Shown here in pieces: positions 28,089 through 38,248 of a DNA stretch of 64,000 bases. The position numbers and the translations under genes are program-made. The notes below the pieces were generated by a model. That model had not been told where the DNA came from and did no database searches. It saw nothing but the letters and a program-made list of their open reading frames with translations. The DNA is from Kiritimatiellia bacterium (lineage in GTDB: Bacteria > Verrucomicrobiota > Kiritimatiellia > CAIVKH01), in the NCBI GenBank assembly GCA_027493775.1, contig JAOSKE010000001.1:1258917-1322916 (forward strand), read 5' to 3'. The number at the start of each line of letters is the position of its first letter. Within the stretch, counting starts at the first letter, position 1.

Positions 28089-28649
28089 ATGACCGGATTA
28101 ATTATCTTGGGCGCAATCGTCCTGCTCATCCTCGTGTTCGTCGGGATGTACAACAATCTCGTCCGCATGCGGAACGAGGTGAAGAATGCCTGGGCGCAAA
28201 TTGACGTTCAATTGAAGCGCCGCCACGACCTGATTCCCAATCTCATCGAAACCGTGAAGGGCTATATGACGCATGAACGCGAGACGTTCGAGGCCATCAC
28301 GCGCGCCCGCGCCGGTGCCGTCAGTGCACAGGCAAGTGGTCAAGTCGGGCAGATCGCACAGGCGGAAGGACAACTGATGACCGCAATGCGCGGGTTCTAT
28401 GCCGTCGCTGAAAACTATCCACAGCTCAAGGCCGACGCCAATTTTCGCTCGCTCCAGGAAGAGTTGACCTCGACCGAAAATAAGATCGGCTTTGCGCGGC
28501 AGTTCTACAATGACTCCGTTCTGAAGTTTAACACCGCGTGCGAGACAATTCCTTCCAACATTGTCGCGAATATCGGCGGATTCAAAAAGGCCGAGTTCTT
28601 TGAGATCAAGGACGAGGGCGAACGCGAAGTTCCACAAGTTAAGTTCTAA
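28089..28649 (+). CDS. LemA family membrane protein
   Basis: Start ATG 28089, with AAGGAG 10-15 bp upstream. One N-terminal transmembrane helix (LIILGAIVLLILVFVGMYN) is followed by the LemA helical bundle with its family motif NAWAQIDVQLKRRHDLIPNL and YNDSVLKFN. 186 aa is typical. LemA proteins often pair with an M48 or TPM-domain partner in membrane protein quality control, which fits the next gene. Anchored with the helical part outside or inside; orientation not resolved here. Confidence 0.92.
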   Translation: MTGLIILGAIVLLILVFVGMYNNLVRMRNEVKNAWAQIDVQLKRRHDLIPNLIETVKGYMTHERETFEAITRARAGAVSAQASGQVGQIAQAEGQLMTAMRGFYAVAENYPQLKADANFRSLQEELTSTENKIGFARQFYNDSVLKFNTACETIPSNIVANIGGFKKAEFFEIKDEGEREVPQVKF

Positions 28650-28721
28650 TTATCGCGCAACGGCCAGCGGTTGACGGGGCTGCTCCGCACCCCGCCAGCC
28701 GCCCCCGCCCACCACTCGCCC

Positions 28722-29914
28722 ATGTTCTCGCTCATCCGATCCAATCAGCGCAAATCGGCGATTCTCATCGTCTTGATGGGTGTTCTCTTTCTTATGATCG
28801 GGTTCGGACTTGGCGGCTGGATTGATCCGCGTGCGGGTCTATCTGGCTTGGGCATCGCCTTTGTCCTCTGGCTGATTTTGCTTCTGATTTCTTACGCGGG
28901 CGGCGAGAGCATGTTGATGGCGCAGGCGGGCGGACGCGAGATTGTGAAGCAGGACGCGCCGCAGCTCTTCAACGTTGTTGAAGAAATGACGATCGCTGCG
29001 GGACTCGCGCAGCCGCCAAAGATTTTCATTATTGATTCGACCGTGCCAAATGCGTTTGCGGTGGGCCGAAATGATCAGCGCGCGGCGGTTGCGGTAACCA
29101 CCGGACTCCTGGCGCGACTCAATCGCGACGAGCTGCAGGGCGTCATCGCGCACGAAATCGCGCACATCAAACATCGCGACACTCTTTTTATGACCATCGC
29201 GGGAACCACGCTCGGCGCAGTCATCATCATCGCCGACCTCTTTCTGCGCGGCCTTCGCTTTCAGGCCGCGACGTCCCGAAGGAACTCGAAGGATAGCGCA
29301 GGCGGCCTTGCGCTTATGCTTATCCTTGCGCTGCTCTTCGCGGTCATCGCCCCTCTTCTCGCGCGGCTCCTCTACTTCGCGTGTTCGCGCCGACGGGAAT
29401 ACCTTGCCGACGCCGGTTCCGCGCAGTTCACCCGCTATCCCGAAGGCCTCGCATCCGCGCTCGAAAAAATTTCCGGCGCACAGGTGAATGACGGCCACAT
29501 CAACCGCGTACTAGAACCGATGTATATCATCAGCCCACAAGCCGCACGCGGAAAAAGCAGTGGCCTGTTCAGCACACATCCGTCCACGGAAGAGCGCGTT
29601 CGGATTTTGCGCGGAATGAGCGGCGACTCATCGCTGCTTGCGTATGAAAAAGCGTTCAGCAAACTCAACGCGGGGAAGACGATCCTAAAGGACGTTCCGG
29701 AAGACACGCCGGAGCAACCGACGCGCCCCCAACACTCGCGAATCAAATCCCAATTCCACTCCCCGTCGGCTGGCGCACAGCGCGCGGTCTGATTCATCAG
29801 GCAGATAACGCGCAAACGGTGGACTGCCCCTGCGGACTGAAAATTCGTATCCCGCCCGCGTGGCAAAACACCACCATCACATGCCCGCGCTGTGGTCGGA
29901 CGCATCAGACCTAA
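28722..29914 (+). CDS. M48 metalloprotease with C-terminal zinc ribbon (frameshifted)
   Basis: Start ATG 28722 (MFSLIRSNQRK). Two N-terminal transmembrane helices, the zinc protease motif HEIAHIKH with downstream Glu in RRREYLADAGS, and two more hydrophobic segments as in HtpX. A one-base change in a C-run (29726-29730) moves the frame. The track ends the ORF at 29792, but the other frame continues as ANQIPIPLPVGWRTARG and closes with a zinc ribbon (VDCPCGLKIRIPP... ITCPRCGRTHQT) and a TAA at 29912. Membrane protease that cuts damaged membrane proteins; the ribbon may aid binding. Downstream of LemA in a likely operon. Confidence 0.85.
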
Positions 29915-29953
29915 TTGCGCAAGCGCAAGAAACCGGGCATCCCCGCTCTTCCC

Positions 29954-30547
29954 CTATTTCTGCGCGGACTTTTTTCCGATTTCTGTGGCCGCCGGAACTT
30001 CCACCAAGGCTCCCGTTTTCACATCGAAGATATAGCCGTACACAGCGATGTCCTTGGGAACCAAGGGATGGTTTCGAATTCGCGCCACATCCTCGACTAC
30101 GCTGCCCGCCAAGTCGGAAAACTCAAGCCAGTTAATATATTTCCCCTCCCCGGAACCTCCACCGGGGGCGCCGGAGTTTTTCCACCCGTTCTCGTCAATA
30201 ACTGCTGCATCTAGGTTTTCTGCAAGCAACTTGCTCAACACGTCGCCCGTAAAGGTCAGCATTCCGCAATCTGAATGATGGACGACGAACCATTCGCGCG
30301 TCCCAAGCAGTTTATACGAAATCACCAAAGAGCGGATTGCATCGTCACTCGCCCGTCCGCCAGCATTCCGGATCACGTGGGCATCCCCTTCGACGAATCC
30401 TGCAAACTTGGCCGGATCCAACCGGGCGTCCATGCACGTCAGAACTGCAAAATGCCGTCCTGGCGGCATCGGCAATGATCCCTTATCTCCAAACGTCGCC
30501 ACGTATTGCGTATTCGCGGCCAAAACTTCACTCAGAATTTTACTCAT
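29954..30547 (-). CDS. Beta-class carbonic anhydrase
   Basis: Interconverts CO2 and bicarbonate using zinc. The zinc ligands are seen in CMDARLD (Cys plus the Asp-Arg dyad) and HHSDCGM (His and Cys). [12 protein letters not shown] is the usual active-site loop, and the length of about 197 aa fits the small bacterial beta-carbonic anhydrases. ATG 30547 (MSKILSEV) is preferred over 30553 in the track. It stands alone and is convergent with the M48 gene. Confidence 0.92.
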   Translation of the reverse strand: MSKILSEVLAANTQYVATFGDKGSLPMPPGRHFAVLTCMDARLDPAKFAGFVEGDAHVIRNAGGRASDDAIRSLVISYKLLGTREWFVVHHSDCGMLTFTGDVLSKLLAENLDAAVIDENGWKNSGAPGGGSGEGKYINWLEFSDLAGSVVEDVARIRNHPLVPKDIAVYGYIFDVKTGALVEVPAATEIGKKSAQK

Positions 30548-30764
30548 CCACACATCTCCATTTAAGTTGGTGCCAGCAATTCATACCACTTCTATAGGTG
30601 TAGTCAAGTTTTAGTTTCTTGGGGGGCGAATTTCAACAAATCTGGGCTAAATTGCCGCAAAAAGAAATTTTCGCGGGGGGCGTTCTCCCTGCTTCAAAAT
30701 TATGAAGAGGCAATACGGGGGGCTTATTCTTCCGGCCACAGAACTCTCGCTCCTGCTGGACAAG

Positions 30765-30805
30765 CTGACAGAGGGCGGAACGATACCCGCCCTCCCGCGT
30801 TTTTA
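30765..30805. terminator. Hairpin just past the der stop codon
   Basis: GAGGGCGG / CCGCCCTC with an 8-nt loop, then CCGCGTTTTTATTC on the plus strand. It lies some 9 bp downstream of the der stop codon. The T-run is on the plus side, so termination of der on the minus strand would be hairpin-only; strength is uncertain. The 220 bp towards the carbonic anhydrase gene show no gene. Confidence 0.4.
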
Positions 30806-32154
30806 TTCTTTTTGCCCGTCTCGGTCGTGGCTGGAACGATAATCCACGACGATGGGCGCACCCTCTAGGCCTGCGGCGGAGCGCAGTGTATTGATCAAAT
30901 ACGTCTGATACGAAGGGGTGCACAGTTTGGGTTGGTTCACAAAAAAGCGGAACCGAAGTGGGCGTTCCCCCACTTGTGTGGCGTAATAGAACTTCAATTT
31001 CTTGCCGGTTACTCGCGGTGGCGCGACGCGTTTTACTGCATCGTGGAGGATGCGATTTAGCGTACTGGTGGGCAGATTCGTGGAAATTTGCGCGGCGACG
31101 TAGTCAATGCTCTCGATCGCCTTGCGAATGTTCGTTCCTTCGCGCGCGGAAACAAAAACAATCGGCACGTAGGACAAAAAGTACATTTCGCGCCGGAACG
31201 CTTTCTCGTATTCCTTCTGCGTCACCGTCTCCTCGCCTTCCGCAAGGTCCCACTTGTTAATCAACACCACGCAGCCCTTGCGCGCTTCGAGAACCAACCC
31301 CGCAATTTTTTTGTCCTGCTCGGTCGGCCCCTGCTCTGCATCAATCATCATCACGACAACATCCGCGTCTTCGATACTCTTTTGCGCCCGCATCACGCTC
31401 CAGCGCTCGACGGCATCTTCGGCCCGACGCAACTTTCGCAGCCCCGCCGTATCAATCAGCTTGTAATGCCGCGCCTGTGGGCCGCTTCCGATGGTGAACG
31501 GAACTTCGATGCTGTCGCGCGTAGTGCCGGGGATGTCGGAAACAATCACTCGATCACTCTTGAGGACACGGTTCACAAAGGACGATTTTCCGGCGTTGGG
31601 CTTCCCGACGATCGCCACGCGCAACGGGTTTTGTTCCGTGTCGGATTCATACGGCGGCAACTGCTTCACGACGGCTTCCAGCAGCGCGTCGAATCCCCGG
31701 TTGTGAAGCGCAGCGATGGGAAACACCGGATATCCAAATTTTTGGAACTCGGACGCCTGCGCATCCAGTCCCTCGTTATCGGCTTTGTTCGCCGCGATGA
31801 CCACCGCGCGGCCGGATTGTCTCAACAAACCCGCGACCTCTCGGTCGAGCGGCGTAATTCCCGCCGTGATGTCGGTGACAAAAATGATGACATTCGCATC
31901 CGCGATGGCGATTTCGGCCTGCGACCGCGTTCCTACAGAAAAAACATCCTGCGCCGCCTTGTTGTCCAAAAGCCCAACCCGCCGGTATCAATCAGCTCAA
32001 AGCGCTCGTCGCGCCAGCGCGCCTCAGCAGAAAGACGGTCGCGGGTGACGCCCGGTTGATCGTGTACAATGGCGATGCGGCGGCGAACAATCCGGTTGAA
32101 GACAGCGGATTTGCCGACATTGGGGCGGCCGACAATGGCTACGATGCGGTTCAT
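30803..32154 (-). CDS. der: Ribosome-biogenesis GTPase Der (frameshifted)
   Basis: Double-G-domain GTPase needed for 50S subunit maturation. The first P-loop [13 protein letters not shown] with DTGG (G3) is in track ORF 31933-32154. The second P-loop [13 protein letters not shown], switch [14 protein letters not shown] and NKWDLAEGE, and the KH-like C-terminal domain are in 30803-31969. The two frames meet at a run of four A on the plus strand (31968-31971); one more base makes the expected [13 protein letters not shown]. The gene is essential in most bacteria, so the shift is almost certainly an error. Confidence 0.92.
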
Positions 32155-32270
32155 TTCGAGCGCGTTATGCCTATAAATTCAGTTTGCGACAAGCTCTGCC
32201 TCGACAAATGCGGCGCTTTGGCGTAATTATCTTACCCATGCTCATTCTCGGTGGGGAGTAAATCGGCGGC

Positions 32271-32534
32271 GTGACATCTATTTACATAGGCAATTTGGCA
32301 TTTGGCGCACGCGAGGAAGACCTGCGCGCCTCATTCGAAAAATTCGGCGAAGTCGCCTCCGTCCGAATTGCAGCCAACCGGATCACCGGACGCGCGTTGG
32401 GCTTCGCTTTTTTGGAAATGCCGGATGGCGATGCCGCGCGGCGCGCAACCAAACAACTACACAACACGGAAGTATCCGGGCGCCCGATCCGCGTCAGCGA
32501 AGCGCGGCCATCGGACCGCGTCATAAGAATTTAG
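32271..32534 (+). CDS. RRM RNA-binding protein (short form)
   Basis: 87 aa, starting with GTG after GGTGGGGAG. A bare RNA-recognition motif: RNP2 SIYIGNLAFG, RNP1 RALGFAFLEM, and the end VSEARPSDRV. Unlike the one at 4369 it has no glycine tail. It would bind single-stranded RNA. Divergent from der (117 bp between) and followed 7 bp later by a small unknown gene. Confidence 0.88.
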   Translation: MTSIYIGNLAFGAREEDLRASFEKFGEVASVRIAANRITGRALGFAFLEMPDGDAARRATKQLHNTEVSGRPIRVSEARPSDRVIRI

Positions 32535-32541
32535 AACATCA

Positions 32542-32805
32542 ATGAGCTTTTTTGATTATTTTCGCCCCAAACGCCACACGCAGGACGAAGAGGACGAAGA
32601 ATCCTATCCCGCAGAAAAAACCGCGCCGGGCGTGCGTTCGATTCGCGACCTTTGGCAGATTGAAAACAAACAACCCGCTGCGCCGATTGAGGGCGCGGTT
32701 CCAACAGATATTTACAGCACGCAGCGGCCGAACGGCGTGCCTCATCGAAAAAATCCACGTCGCCGCACACGTTCGGGCGGCGGAGAGTTCAATCCACCCT
32801 TTTGA
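32542..32805 (+). CDS. Small hypothetical protein downstream of RRM gene
   Basis: 87 aa. It opens MSFFDYFRPKRHTQDEEDEE, then a Pro/Ala region and a basic C-terminus (RKNPRRRTRSGGGEF). Low complexity and probably unstructured, with charge separated from acidic to basic. Its start lies 7 bp past the RRM stop, so it is probably translated from the same mRNA. No family recognised; the coding call rests on spacing and frame. Confidence 0.55.
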   Translation: MSFFDYFRPKRHTQDEEDEESYPAEKTAPGVRSIRDLWQIENKQPAAPIEGAVPTDIYSTQRPNGVPHRKNPRRRTRSGGGEFNPPF

Positions 32806-32841
32806 TGTCGTTGTCCGCGCTTGTGCGCAATCGCAAACGGG

Positions 32842-35703
32842 TTAATTCGCCGGATATTTCGTAATCAGATTTTTATCTCCGTGCGAATTGTCCACTCGCG
32901 CGGTCGCGGGCCAAAACTTGCGTGCGCGAAGGCCGGGCACGGGATAGGCCCCCTGCTCCCGCCCGTAGGCGTGGCTCCACTCATCGCTGGCAATCTGCGT
33001 CATGGGGTGCGGCGCATTTTTTAGCATGTTGTCTCGCCGATCGGCCCTCCCATCAATCACGGCCTGAATCTCCGCGTGAATGGAAATCATCGCATCGCAG
33101 AAGCGATCCAACTCTTCCTTCGGTTCGCTCTCCGTCGGCTCAACCATCATCGTGCCGGGAACCGGCCAGGAAACCGTTGGCGCGTGGAAGCCATAATCCA
33201 TCAGGCGTTTCGCAACATCTGTTTCATCAATGCCGCTCTGCTCCTTCATCGGGCGCAGATCAAAAATCAATTCGTGGGCGACGCGACCGCGACTGCCGAC
33301 GTAATGAACAGGGAAATAGGATTCAAGACGGGCCTTGATGTAGTTCGCATTCAGAATCGCAACGCGCGTCGCCTGCGTCAGGCCATCGGCACCGAGCATA
33401 CGGATGTAGGCGTACGAAATTAATAGGATGCTCGCGCTGCCCCAGGGCGCCGCGGAGACCGCCGAGATGCCCTGCTCTCCGCCAACGGGAACAATGGTGT
33501 GACGCGGCAAAAATGGCGCGAGATGCTTTGCGACGGCAATGGGGCCCATCCCCGGCCCACCGCCGCCGTGTGGAATGGCAAACGTCTTGTGCAGGTTCAT
33601 GTGACACACATCCGCACCGATTGCGGCAAAGGACGTCAGCCCGATCTGCGCGTTGAGATTCGCGCCATCCATATAGATCTGCCCGCCGTGTTTATGAATG
33701 AGGGCACACACTTCACGGACGTTGTCCTCGAAAACGCCATAGGTCGAAGGATACGTGATCATCAAGGCAGCGACGCGGCCCGCATTTTCCTGCGCCTTCT
33801 TCTTCAGGTCATCGAAGTCAATGTGGCCCTGCTTGTTGCACTCGACCACAACAACCTCCAAGCCCGCCGTCGCGGCAGAGGCTGGATTCGTTCCATGCGC
33901 CGAAGCGGGAATCAACACCACGTTCCGTTGCGCATCTCCGCGCGAGCGGTGGTACGCGCGAATGGTCATCAGCCCGGCGAACTCTCCTTGTGATCCCGCG
34001 TTGGGTTGCAGCGACACGGCGCTGAATCCCGTAATTTCGGACAGCGCTTTTTCCAGCTCCTTGAATATCTGCGCATAGCCGCGTGCCTGATCTTCCGGAA
34101 CAAAGGGATGCAGAGCGCCGAACTCCGACCAGGTAACGGGCATGATCTGCGCCGCACCGGTAAGCTTCATGGTGCAGGAGCCGAGTGGAATCATCGCCTG
34201 ATCCAAGCCTAGGTCTTTTTGCTCCAGCCCCTTGAGATAGCGCATCATCGCCGTTTCAGACCGATGTGCGCCAAAAATGTTGTGTTGCAAGAACGGCGTG
34301 GTTCGCGTGATTTCTTCGTGAAATTCGAGATCGTCTGAAACCGTCATTGTCGCAACATTCGGCGCAACCCTGCCGGAGGCGGCGGCAAGAATATCAACGA
34401 CGTCCTGCAAATCCGCCGTTGCGACCGTTTCATCCAGCGCAATTCCGACAGCGCCGTCTGCATAATAATGGAAATTTATTTTCTTTCGCAGCGCCTCCTC
34501 GCGCACGCGCTCCGCAGTCACGCCATCGGGCGGAATAAGTTTCAACGAGTCGAAGAAGTAGGCGGAGGAATTGCTATAATCGAGCGAGAGAGCGGCGGCT
34601 TTCAAAAGGCGAGCCGACCGATGTACGCGGTGTGCAAGGGCACGAAGGCCATCGGCCCCATGATACGTCGCATAGAACCCGGAAAGATTTGCAAGCAGCG
34701 CCTGAGCGGTGCAGATGTTGGACTTCGCTTTTTCGCGGCGGATGTGCTGCTCGCGCGTTTGAAGCGCCATGCGATAGGCCTTGTTTCCCGCGGCATCAAC
34801 GGACAACCCAATGATTCGTCCGGGAAGTTCACGCACAAATTCCTGCCGGGTTGCAAAGAATGCCGCGTGAGGCCCCCCATAACCCATCGGAACGCCAAAC
34901 CGTTGCGCATTTCCGAGCGCAATATCCGCGCCCATTTCGCCGGGCGGCGTGAGCATGGTGATCGCAAGAAGATCGGTCGCAACTGCGACGAGCAGATCGT
35001 TGGCGTGGGCGCGCTCAATAAATCCGCGCATATCGCTGATATTCCCATCCGCATCGGGATACTGGAGGAGCGCACCGAAAACGCTTTCATCCAGCATCGT
35101 GCTTCTGAATGAGCCGACGCGAAGCTCAATTCCGATCGGCTCGGCCCGCGTGCGCAACACATCCAGCGTCTGCGGAAACACCTTGTCGGAAACAAAGAAG
35201 ACGTTTCGCTTCTCACCTTTGCTCTTCCGTTCCTGAATGCGGTGCAGCATCGCCATCGCCTCGGCTGCGGCGGTCGCTTCATCGAGAAGCGACGCATTGG
35301 CGACTTCGAGTCCGGTCAGGTCGCTAATCATCGTCTGGAAGTTGAACAACGCCTCGAGTCGGCCCTGCGAAATTTCAGCCTGGTACGGAGTGTAGGGCGT
35401 GTACCAGCTTGGGTTTTCAAACACGCACCGCTGAATAACGGGCGGCATGATTGTTCCGTAGTAGCCCTGGCCGATGTAGGATCGGAAGAGTTTGTTTTTT
35501 GCGGCGATCCCGCGAAGCCGGGCGAGATAGGCCGTTTCGGACTCTGCAGCGGGCAGGCGCAGCGATTTTTTTCGGCGAATCGCTGCGGGAACCGTTTCAT
35601 CAATGAGTTGATCCAGCGAGCTGACACCGATCACATTGAGCATAGCTGGGATTTCGTCTGGACGCGGTCCGAGATGGCGAGTCGAAAAAGAAGCGGATGG
35701 CAT
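32842..35703 (-). CDS. gcvP: Glycine dehydrogenase (decarboxylating), P-protein
   Basis: Glycine-cleavage P-protein: PLP-dependent decarboxylation of glycine, handing the aminomethyl group to lipoyl-GcvH. It is the full-length single-chain form (953 aa) with both halves fused; many bacteria have split gcvPA/gcvPB. The N-terminal half has ARHLGPRPDEI-type opening (TRHLGPRPDEIPAML) and FIGQGYYGT-type (YIGQGYYGT). The C-terminal half has the PLP lysine region HMNLHKTFAIPHGGGGPGMGP. No gcvT, gcvH or lpd is adjacent. Divergent from the next gene. Confidence 0.95.
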   Translation of the reverse strand: MPSASFSTRHLGPRPDEIPAMLNVIGVSSLDQLIDETVPAAIRRKKSLRLPAAESETAYLARLRGIAAKNKLFRSYIGQGYYGTIMPPVIQRCVFENPSWYTPYTPYQAEISQGRLEALFNFQTMISDLTGLEVANASLLDEATAAAEAMAMLHRIQERKSKGEKRNVFFVSDKVFPQTLDVLRTRAEPIGIELRVGSFRSTMLDESVFGALLQYPDADGNISDMRGFIERAHANDLLVAVATDLLAITMLTPPGEMGADIALGNAQRFGVPMGYGGPHAAFFATRQEFVRELPGRIIGLSVDAAGNKAYRMALQTREQHIRREKAKSNICTAQALLANLSGFYATYHGADGLRALAHRVHRSARLLKAAALSLDYSNSSAYFFDSLKLIPPDGVTAERVREEALRKKINFHYYADGAVGIALDETVATADLQDVVDILAAASGRVAPNVATMTVSDDLEFHEEITRTTPFLQHNIFGAHRSETAMMRYLKGLEQKDLGLDQAMIPLGSCTMKLTGAAQIMPVTWSEFGALHPFVPEDQARGYAQIFKELEKALSEITGFSAVSLQPNAGSQGEFAGLMTIRAYHRSRGDAQRNVVLIPASAHGTNPASAATAGLEVVVVECNKQGHIDFDDLKKKAQENAGRVAALMITYPSTYGVFEDNVREVCALIHKHGGQIYMDGANLNAQIGLTSFAAIGADVCHMNLHKTFAIPHGGGGPGMGPIAVAKHLAPFLPRHTIVPVGGEQGISAVSAAPWGSASILLISYAYIRMLGADGLTQATRVAILNANYIKARLESYFPVHYVGSRGRVAHELIFDLRPMKEQSGIDETDVAKRLMDYGFHAPTVSWPVPGTMMVEPTESEPKEELDRFCDAMISIHAEIQAVIDGRADRRDNMLKNAPHPMTQIASDEWSHAYGREQGAYPVPGLRARKFWPATARVDNSHGDKNLITKYPAN

Positions 35704-35813
35704 GATGTTTTCCTGAAAGCTGAAAGCGGCGCACTATAAGCCGATGGAAACGAAAAGCAAAGCGCTGCGATTTCTGGTCGCATCGCGCCCGGGCTTTCGG
35801 CATCCTTGCAACC

Positions 35814-36563
35814 ATGCAAATCGTGGCCGACACGCACGTGCATCTTTATCCGTTTTACGACCTGGGCGCTCAACTCGACGCGGCAGTCGCGAATCTGCGC
35901 CGCGCCGCCCCGAGCGCCGAGGTTCTCGCGCTCTGTCTGGCAGAGCGCAGCGGACAGGCCGCCTATCGGTCGCTGAAGCGCGGCGAGATGAGGCCGGAAA
36001 ACTGGGAAATTTCACGCACCGAAGACGAAAACGCGTTGCTCGCAAAATCGGGCCGTGCGCAACTTTGGCTGCTTGCCGGTCGCCAAATTGTCACGGCGGA
36101 GCGCATCGAAGTCCTTGCGTTGGGCCGGGATATTGAAGGCCCGGATGGCGAGCCTCTCGGCGACACGCTGACGCGCGTTGCGCAAACCGACGCGGTTGCC
36201 GTTCTGCCGTGGGGTCTTGGAAAGTGGCTCGGGCGGCGCGGCGCAATCATTCGGGATTGCCTTGACAAACACGGGCCCAGTGACCTAGTGTTAGCGGATA
36301 CATGTTTGCGGCCGGCTTGGTTTCCTACCCCGGCGCTACTTCGCAAGGCGCGTTCGCGCGGTTTTTCGATTCTTTACGGTACCGATCCTCTGCCCCGACC
36401 TCACGAAGAGACTATCACCGGTCAATGGGCTACCCTGTGGGAAGCCGACTGGGACGCATCACATCCTGCTGCCGCGTGGCGGCGGATCATCCGTGACCGT
36501 ACCCCCTCCACATCCGTGGGCCGTCGCTGCAATACATTCGAGGCGCTCAAGCGTCTCCGATAG
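35814..36563 (+). CDS. PHP/amidohydrolase-like protein, unknown function
   Basis: 249 aa. The first strand, VADTHVHLYPF, is the metal-binding H-x-H opening of PHP and amidohydrolase folds, but I do not see the rest of their metal ligands clearly (candidate LVLADTCLRP, FSILYGTDPLP). Its overall sequence matches no named enzyme I know. It is followed 11 bp later by the NYN-LOTUS gene on the same strand, so the two are probably co-transcribed. Function is open. Confidence 0.65.
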   Translation: MQIVADTHVHLYPFYDLGAQLDAAVANLRRAAPSAEVLALCLAERSGQAAYRSLKRGEMRPENWEISRTEDENALLAKSGRAQLWLLAGRQIVTAERIEVLALGRDIEGPDGEPLGDTLTRVAQTDAVAVLPWGLGKWLGRRGAIIRDCLDKHGPSDLVLADTCLRPAWFPTPALLRKARSRGFSILYGTDPLPRPHEETITGQWATLWEADWDASHPAAAWRRIIRDRTPSTSVGRRCNTFEALKRLR

Positions 36564-36574
36564 GAAAATACAAA

Positions 36575-37403
36575 ATGAATAAATCACCTGAAACAGCGAA
36601 TCTCGCCGTCTTCTGCGACTTTGAAAACATCGCACTCGGCGCTCGTGACGCGAATATCGAAAAGTTCGATATCCGACTGGTGCTCGAACGCTTGTTGCTC
36701 AAGGGCAGCATCGTCGTGAAAAAAGCCTACTGCGACTGGGCTTCGCTACAAAGACTTCAAACCGGCCATGCACGAGGCGGCGTTCGAGCTAATCGAAATT
36801 CCGCACGTCCGCCAGTCCGGCAAGAACTCCGCCGACATCCGGCTCGTTGTTGACGCGCTGGACCTCTGCTACACGAAGACGCACGTGGACACGTTCGTCA
36901 TCGTCAGCGGCGATTCCGATTTTTCGCCACTCGTCAGCAAGCTGCGGGAGAACAACAAGGTTGTGATCGGTGTGGGCGTAAAAAATTCCAGCTCCGATCT
37001 GTTGATCGCGAACTGCGACGAGTTCATCTACTACGACGACCTCGCCCGCGTCCGCCCGCCCCGGCGCACCCGAACGACAGCGGCAAAGAAAACGGCGGCG
37101 GGCGCAGCAGGCGCCGCTTCAGAGAAAACAGCGGCGAAGGCAACAGAGTCGGACAAGACTCACGAGGCGATTGATCTCGTGATGGAAACGATCGAGGCCA
37201 TCGCCGAAGAGCGCGGCTCGGAAGAGAAGATTTGGGGTTCGATGGTCAAGCAAACGCTTCGTCGCCGACGCCCCGGCTTCAATGAATCCTTCTACGGCTT
37301 CCGCTCGTTCAACAAATTGTTGGAAGAGGCGGCAAATCGCGGACTGTTGGAGCTGGAGCCGGATGAAAAATCCGGCGGCGTGATTATTCGAAGAATCGGC
37401 TAA
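36575..37403 (+). CDS. NYN-domain protein with C-terminal OST-HTH/LOTUS domain (frameshifted)
   Basis: The N-terminal PIN-like NYN nuclease fold has the acidic residues in NLAVFCDFENI, NSADIRLVVDALDL and IVSGDSDFSPLVSKL, the pattern of LabA/DUF88 proteins. After an Ala/Lys-rich linker the C-terminus is an OST-HTH/LOTUS module (IWGSMVKQTLRRRRPGFNESFYGFRSFNKLLEEA). One base too many at about 36741-36752 splits it in the track (36575-36853 and 36768-37403). Probably an RNA-binding ribonuclease-like protein acting in RNA turnover; the targets are unknown. Confidence 0.85.
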
Positions 37404-37419
37404 ACGCCGCGTTCGCCCA

Positions 37420-38166
37420 TCAGGCCTTGCGAAGCATCTTCAGTGCATCGCGAAGCGTTGCGGCGCGCTCGTAGTTTTCCGTGGCAATGGCGCGGGATAG
37501 CTCGTCTTGCAATAAATCCGTCTGCGAACGCGGGCGCGAGCCGCGCAAGTCGCTGAGCAAATCGGTCAGCAATTCGATCTCGCGCGATTCTTCCTCGTCT
37601 TCTTCATCGCCCTGATCCCGCCAAAAACTGCGGATGTCCTCGATCCCCTCTTCCAGCGCGGCGATCGCCTCGTCGTAGGCATGGGCCTCGGCCGATTTTT
37701 CGGCCAGGGCGCGTGCATTCATCATCCGGATGTAAGGATAAAATTGCAAAAGCTGCCAGACCAGATCGTCGTCCTCAACGTGACGGGAAACAACGTCGAG
37801 AATCCCAAGGTTGTGGTCGGTGTCCGCAATCACTCCATCTAGGTCGCGCAACGCATACAGCGAAATGTAGCGATAATAAAATTGCGCGGCTTCCTGCTGC
37901 AATTCGGCACAGGCGGATGCGTCAATTTCAAACGCGGCCATGTCCAGCCCTTCGGTATCCTCGCGCTCCAAGAAGTGCTCCAACAGCGAGCCGTGTCCGT
38001 GCGGACGTTGACCGTCCGGGCGACCCTCGGTCTCCATTTGCAAAACGCCGAGATCCAAACGAAGCTGGATGAGACGTTTCCCACCACGCCCAATCACCCA
38101 GCGTGCGTTAATGGAGGCCGGATTGTACGGCCAATCTCCGAGAATGGAATTTAAGTCGGCACTCAT
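37420..38166 (-). CDS. UVR-motif protein of unknown function
   Basis: 248 aa. The last 35 residues form a UvrB/UvrC interaction motif (LQDELSRAIATENYERAATLRD). The centre is helical (about residues 70-180) with a very acidic patch GDEEDEEESREIE. The N-terminal 60 residues (NARWVIGRGGKRLIQLRLDLGVLQME) read like a beta domain. A UVR motif alone does not mean DNA repair; it also occurs in McsA and similar stress proteins. Convergent with the NYN gene. Confidence 0.75.
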   Translation of the reverse strand: MSADLNSILGDWPYNPASINARWVIGRGGKRLIQLRLDLGVLQMETEGRPDGQRPHGHGSLLEHFLEREDTEGLDMAAFEIDASACAELQQEAAQFYYRYISLYALRDLDGVIADTDHNLGILDVVSRHVEDDDLVWQLLQFYPYIRMMNARALAEKSAEAHAYDEAIAALEEGIEDIRSFWRDQGDEEDEEESREIELLTDLLSDLRGSRPRSQTDLLQDELSRAIATENYERAATLRDALKMLRKA

Positions 38167-38248
38167 TCGCTTTTTCTACCCTTATCCTTCACCATAGTTC
38201 CTCGACTTGTCCAACGCAAATCGTACAGAAATTTTTGGGCTGTCCCGC

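Noticed and set aside
30712-30850. Short plus-strand ORF ending inside the der 3' end
   Set aside because: 46 codons, no ribosome site, runs through the hairpin; no evidence of coding.
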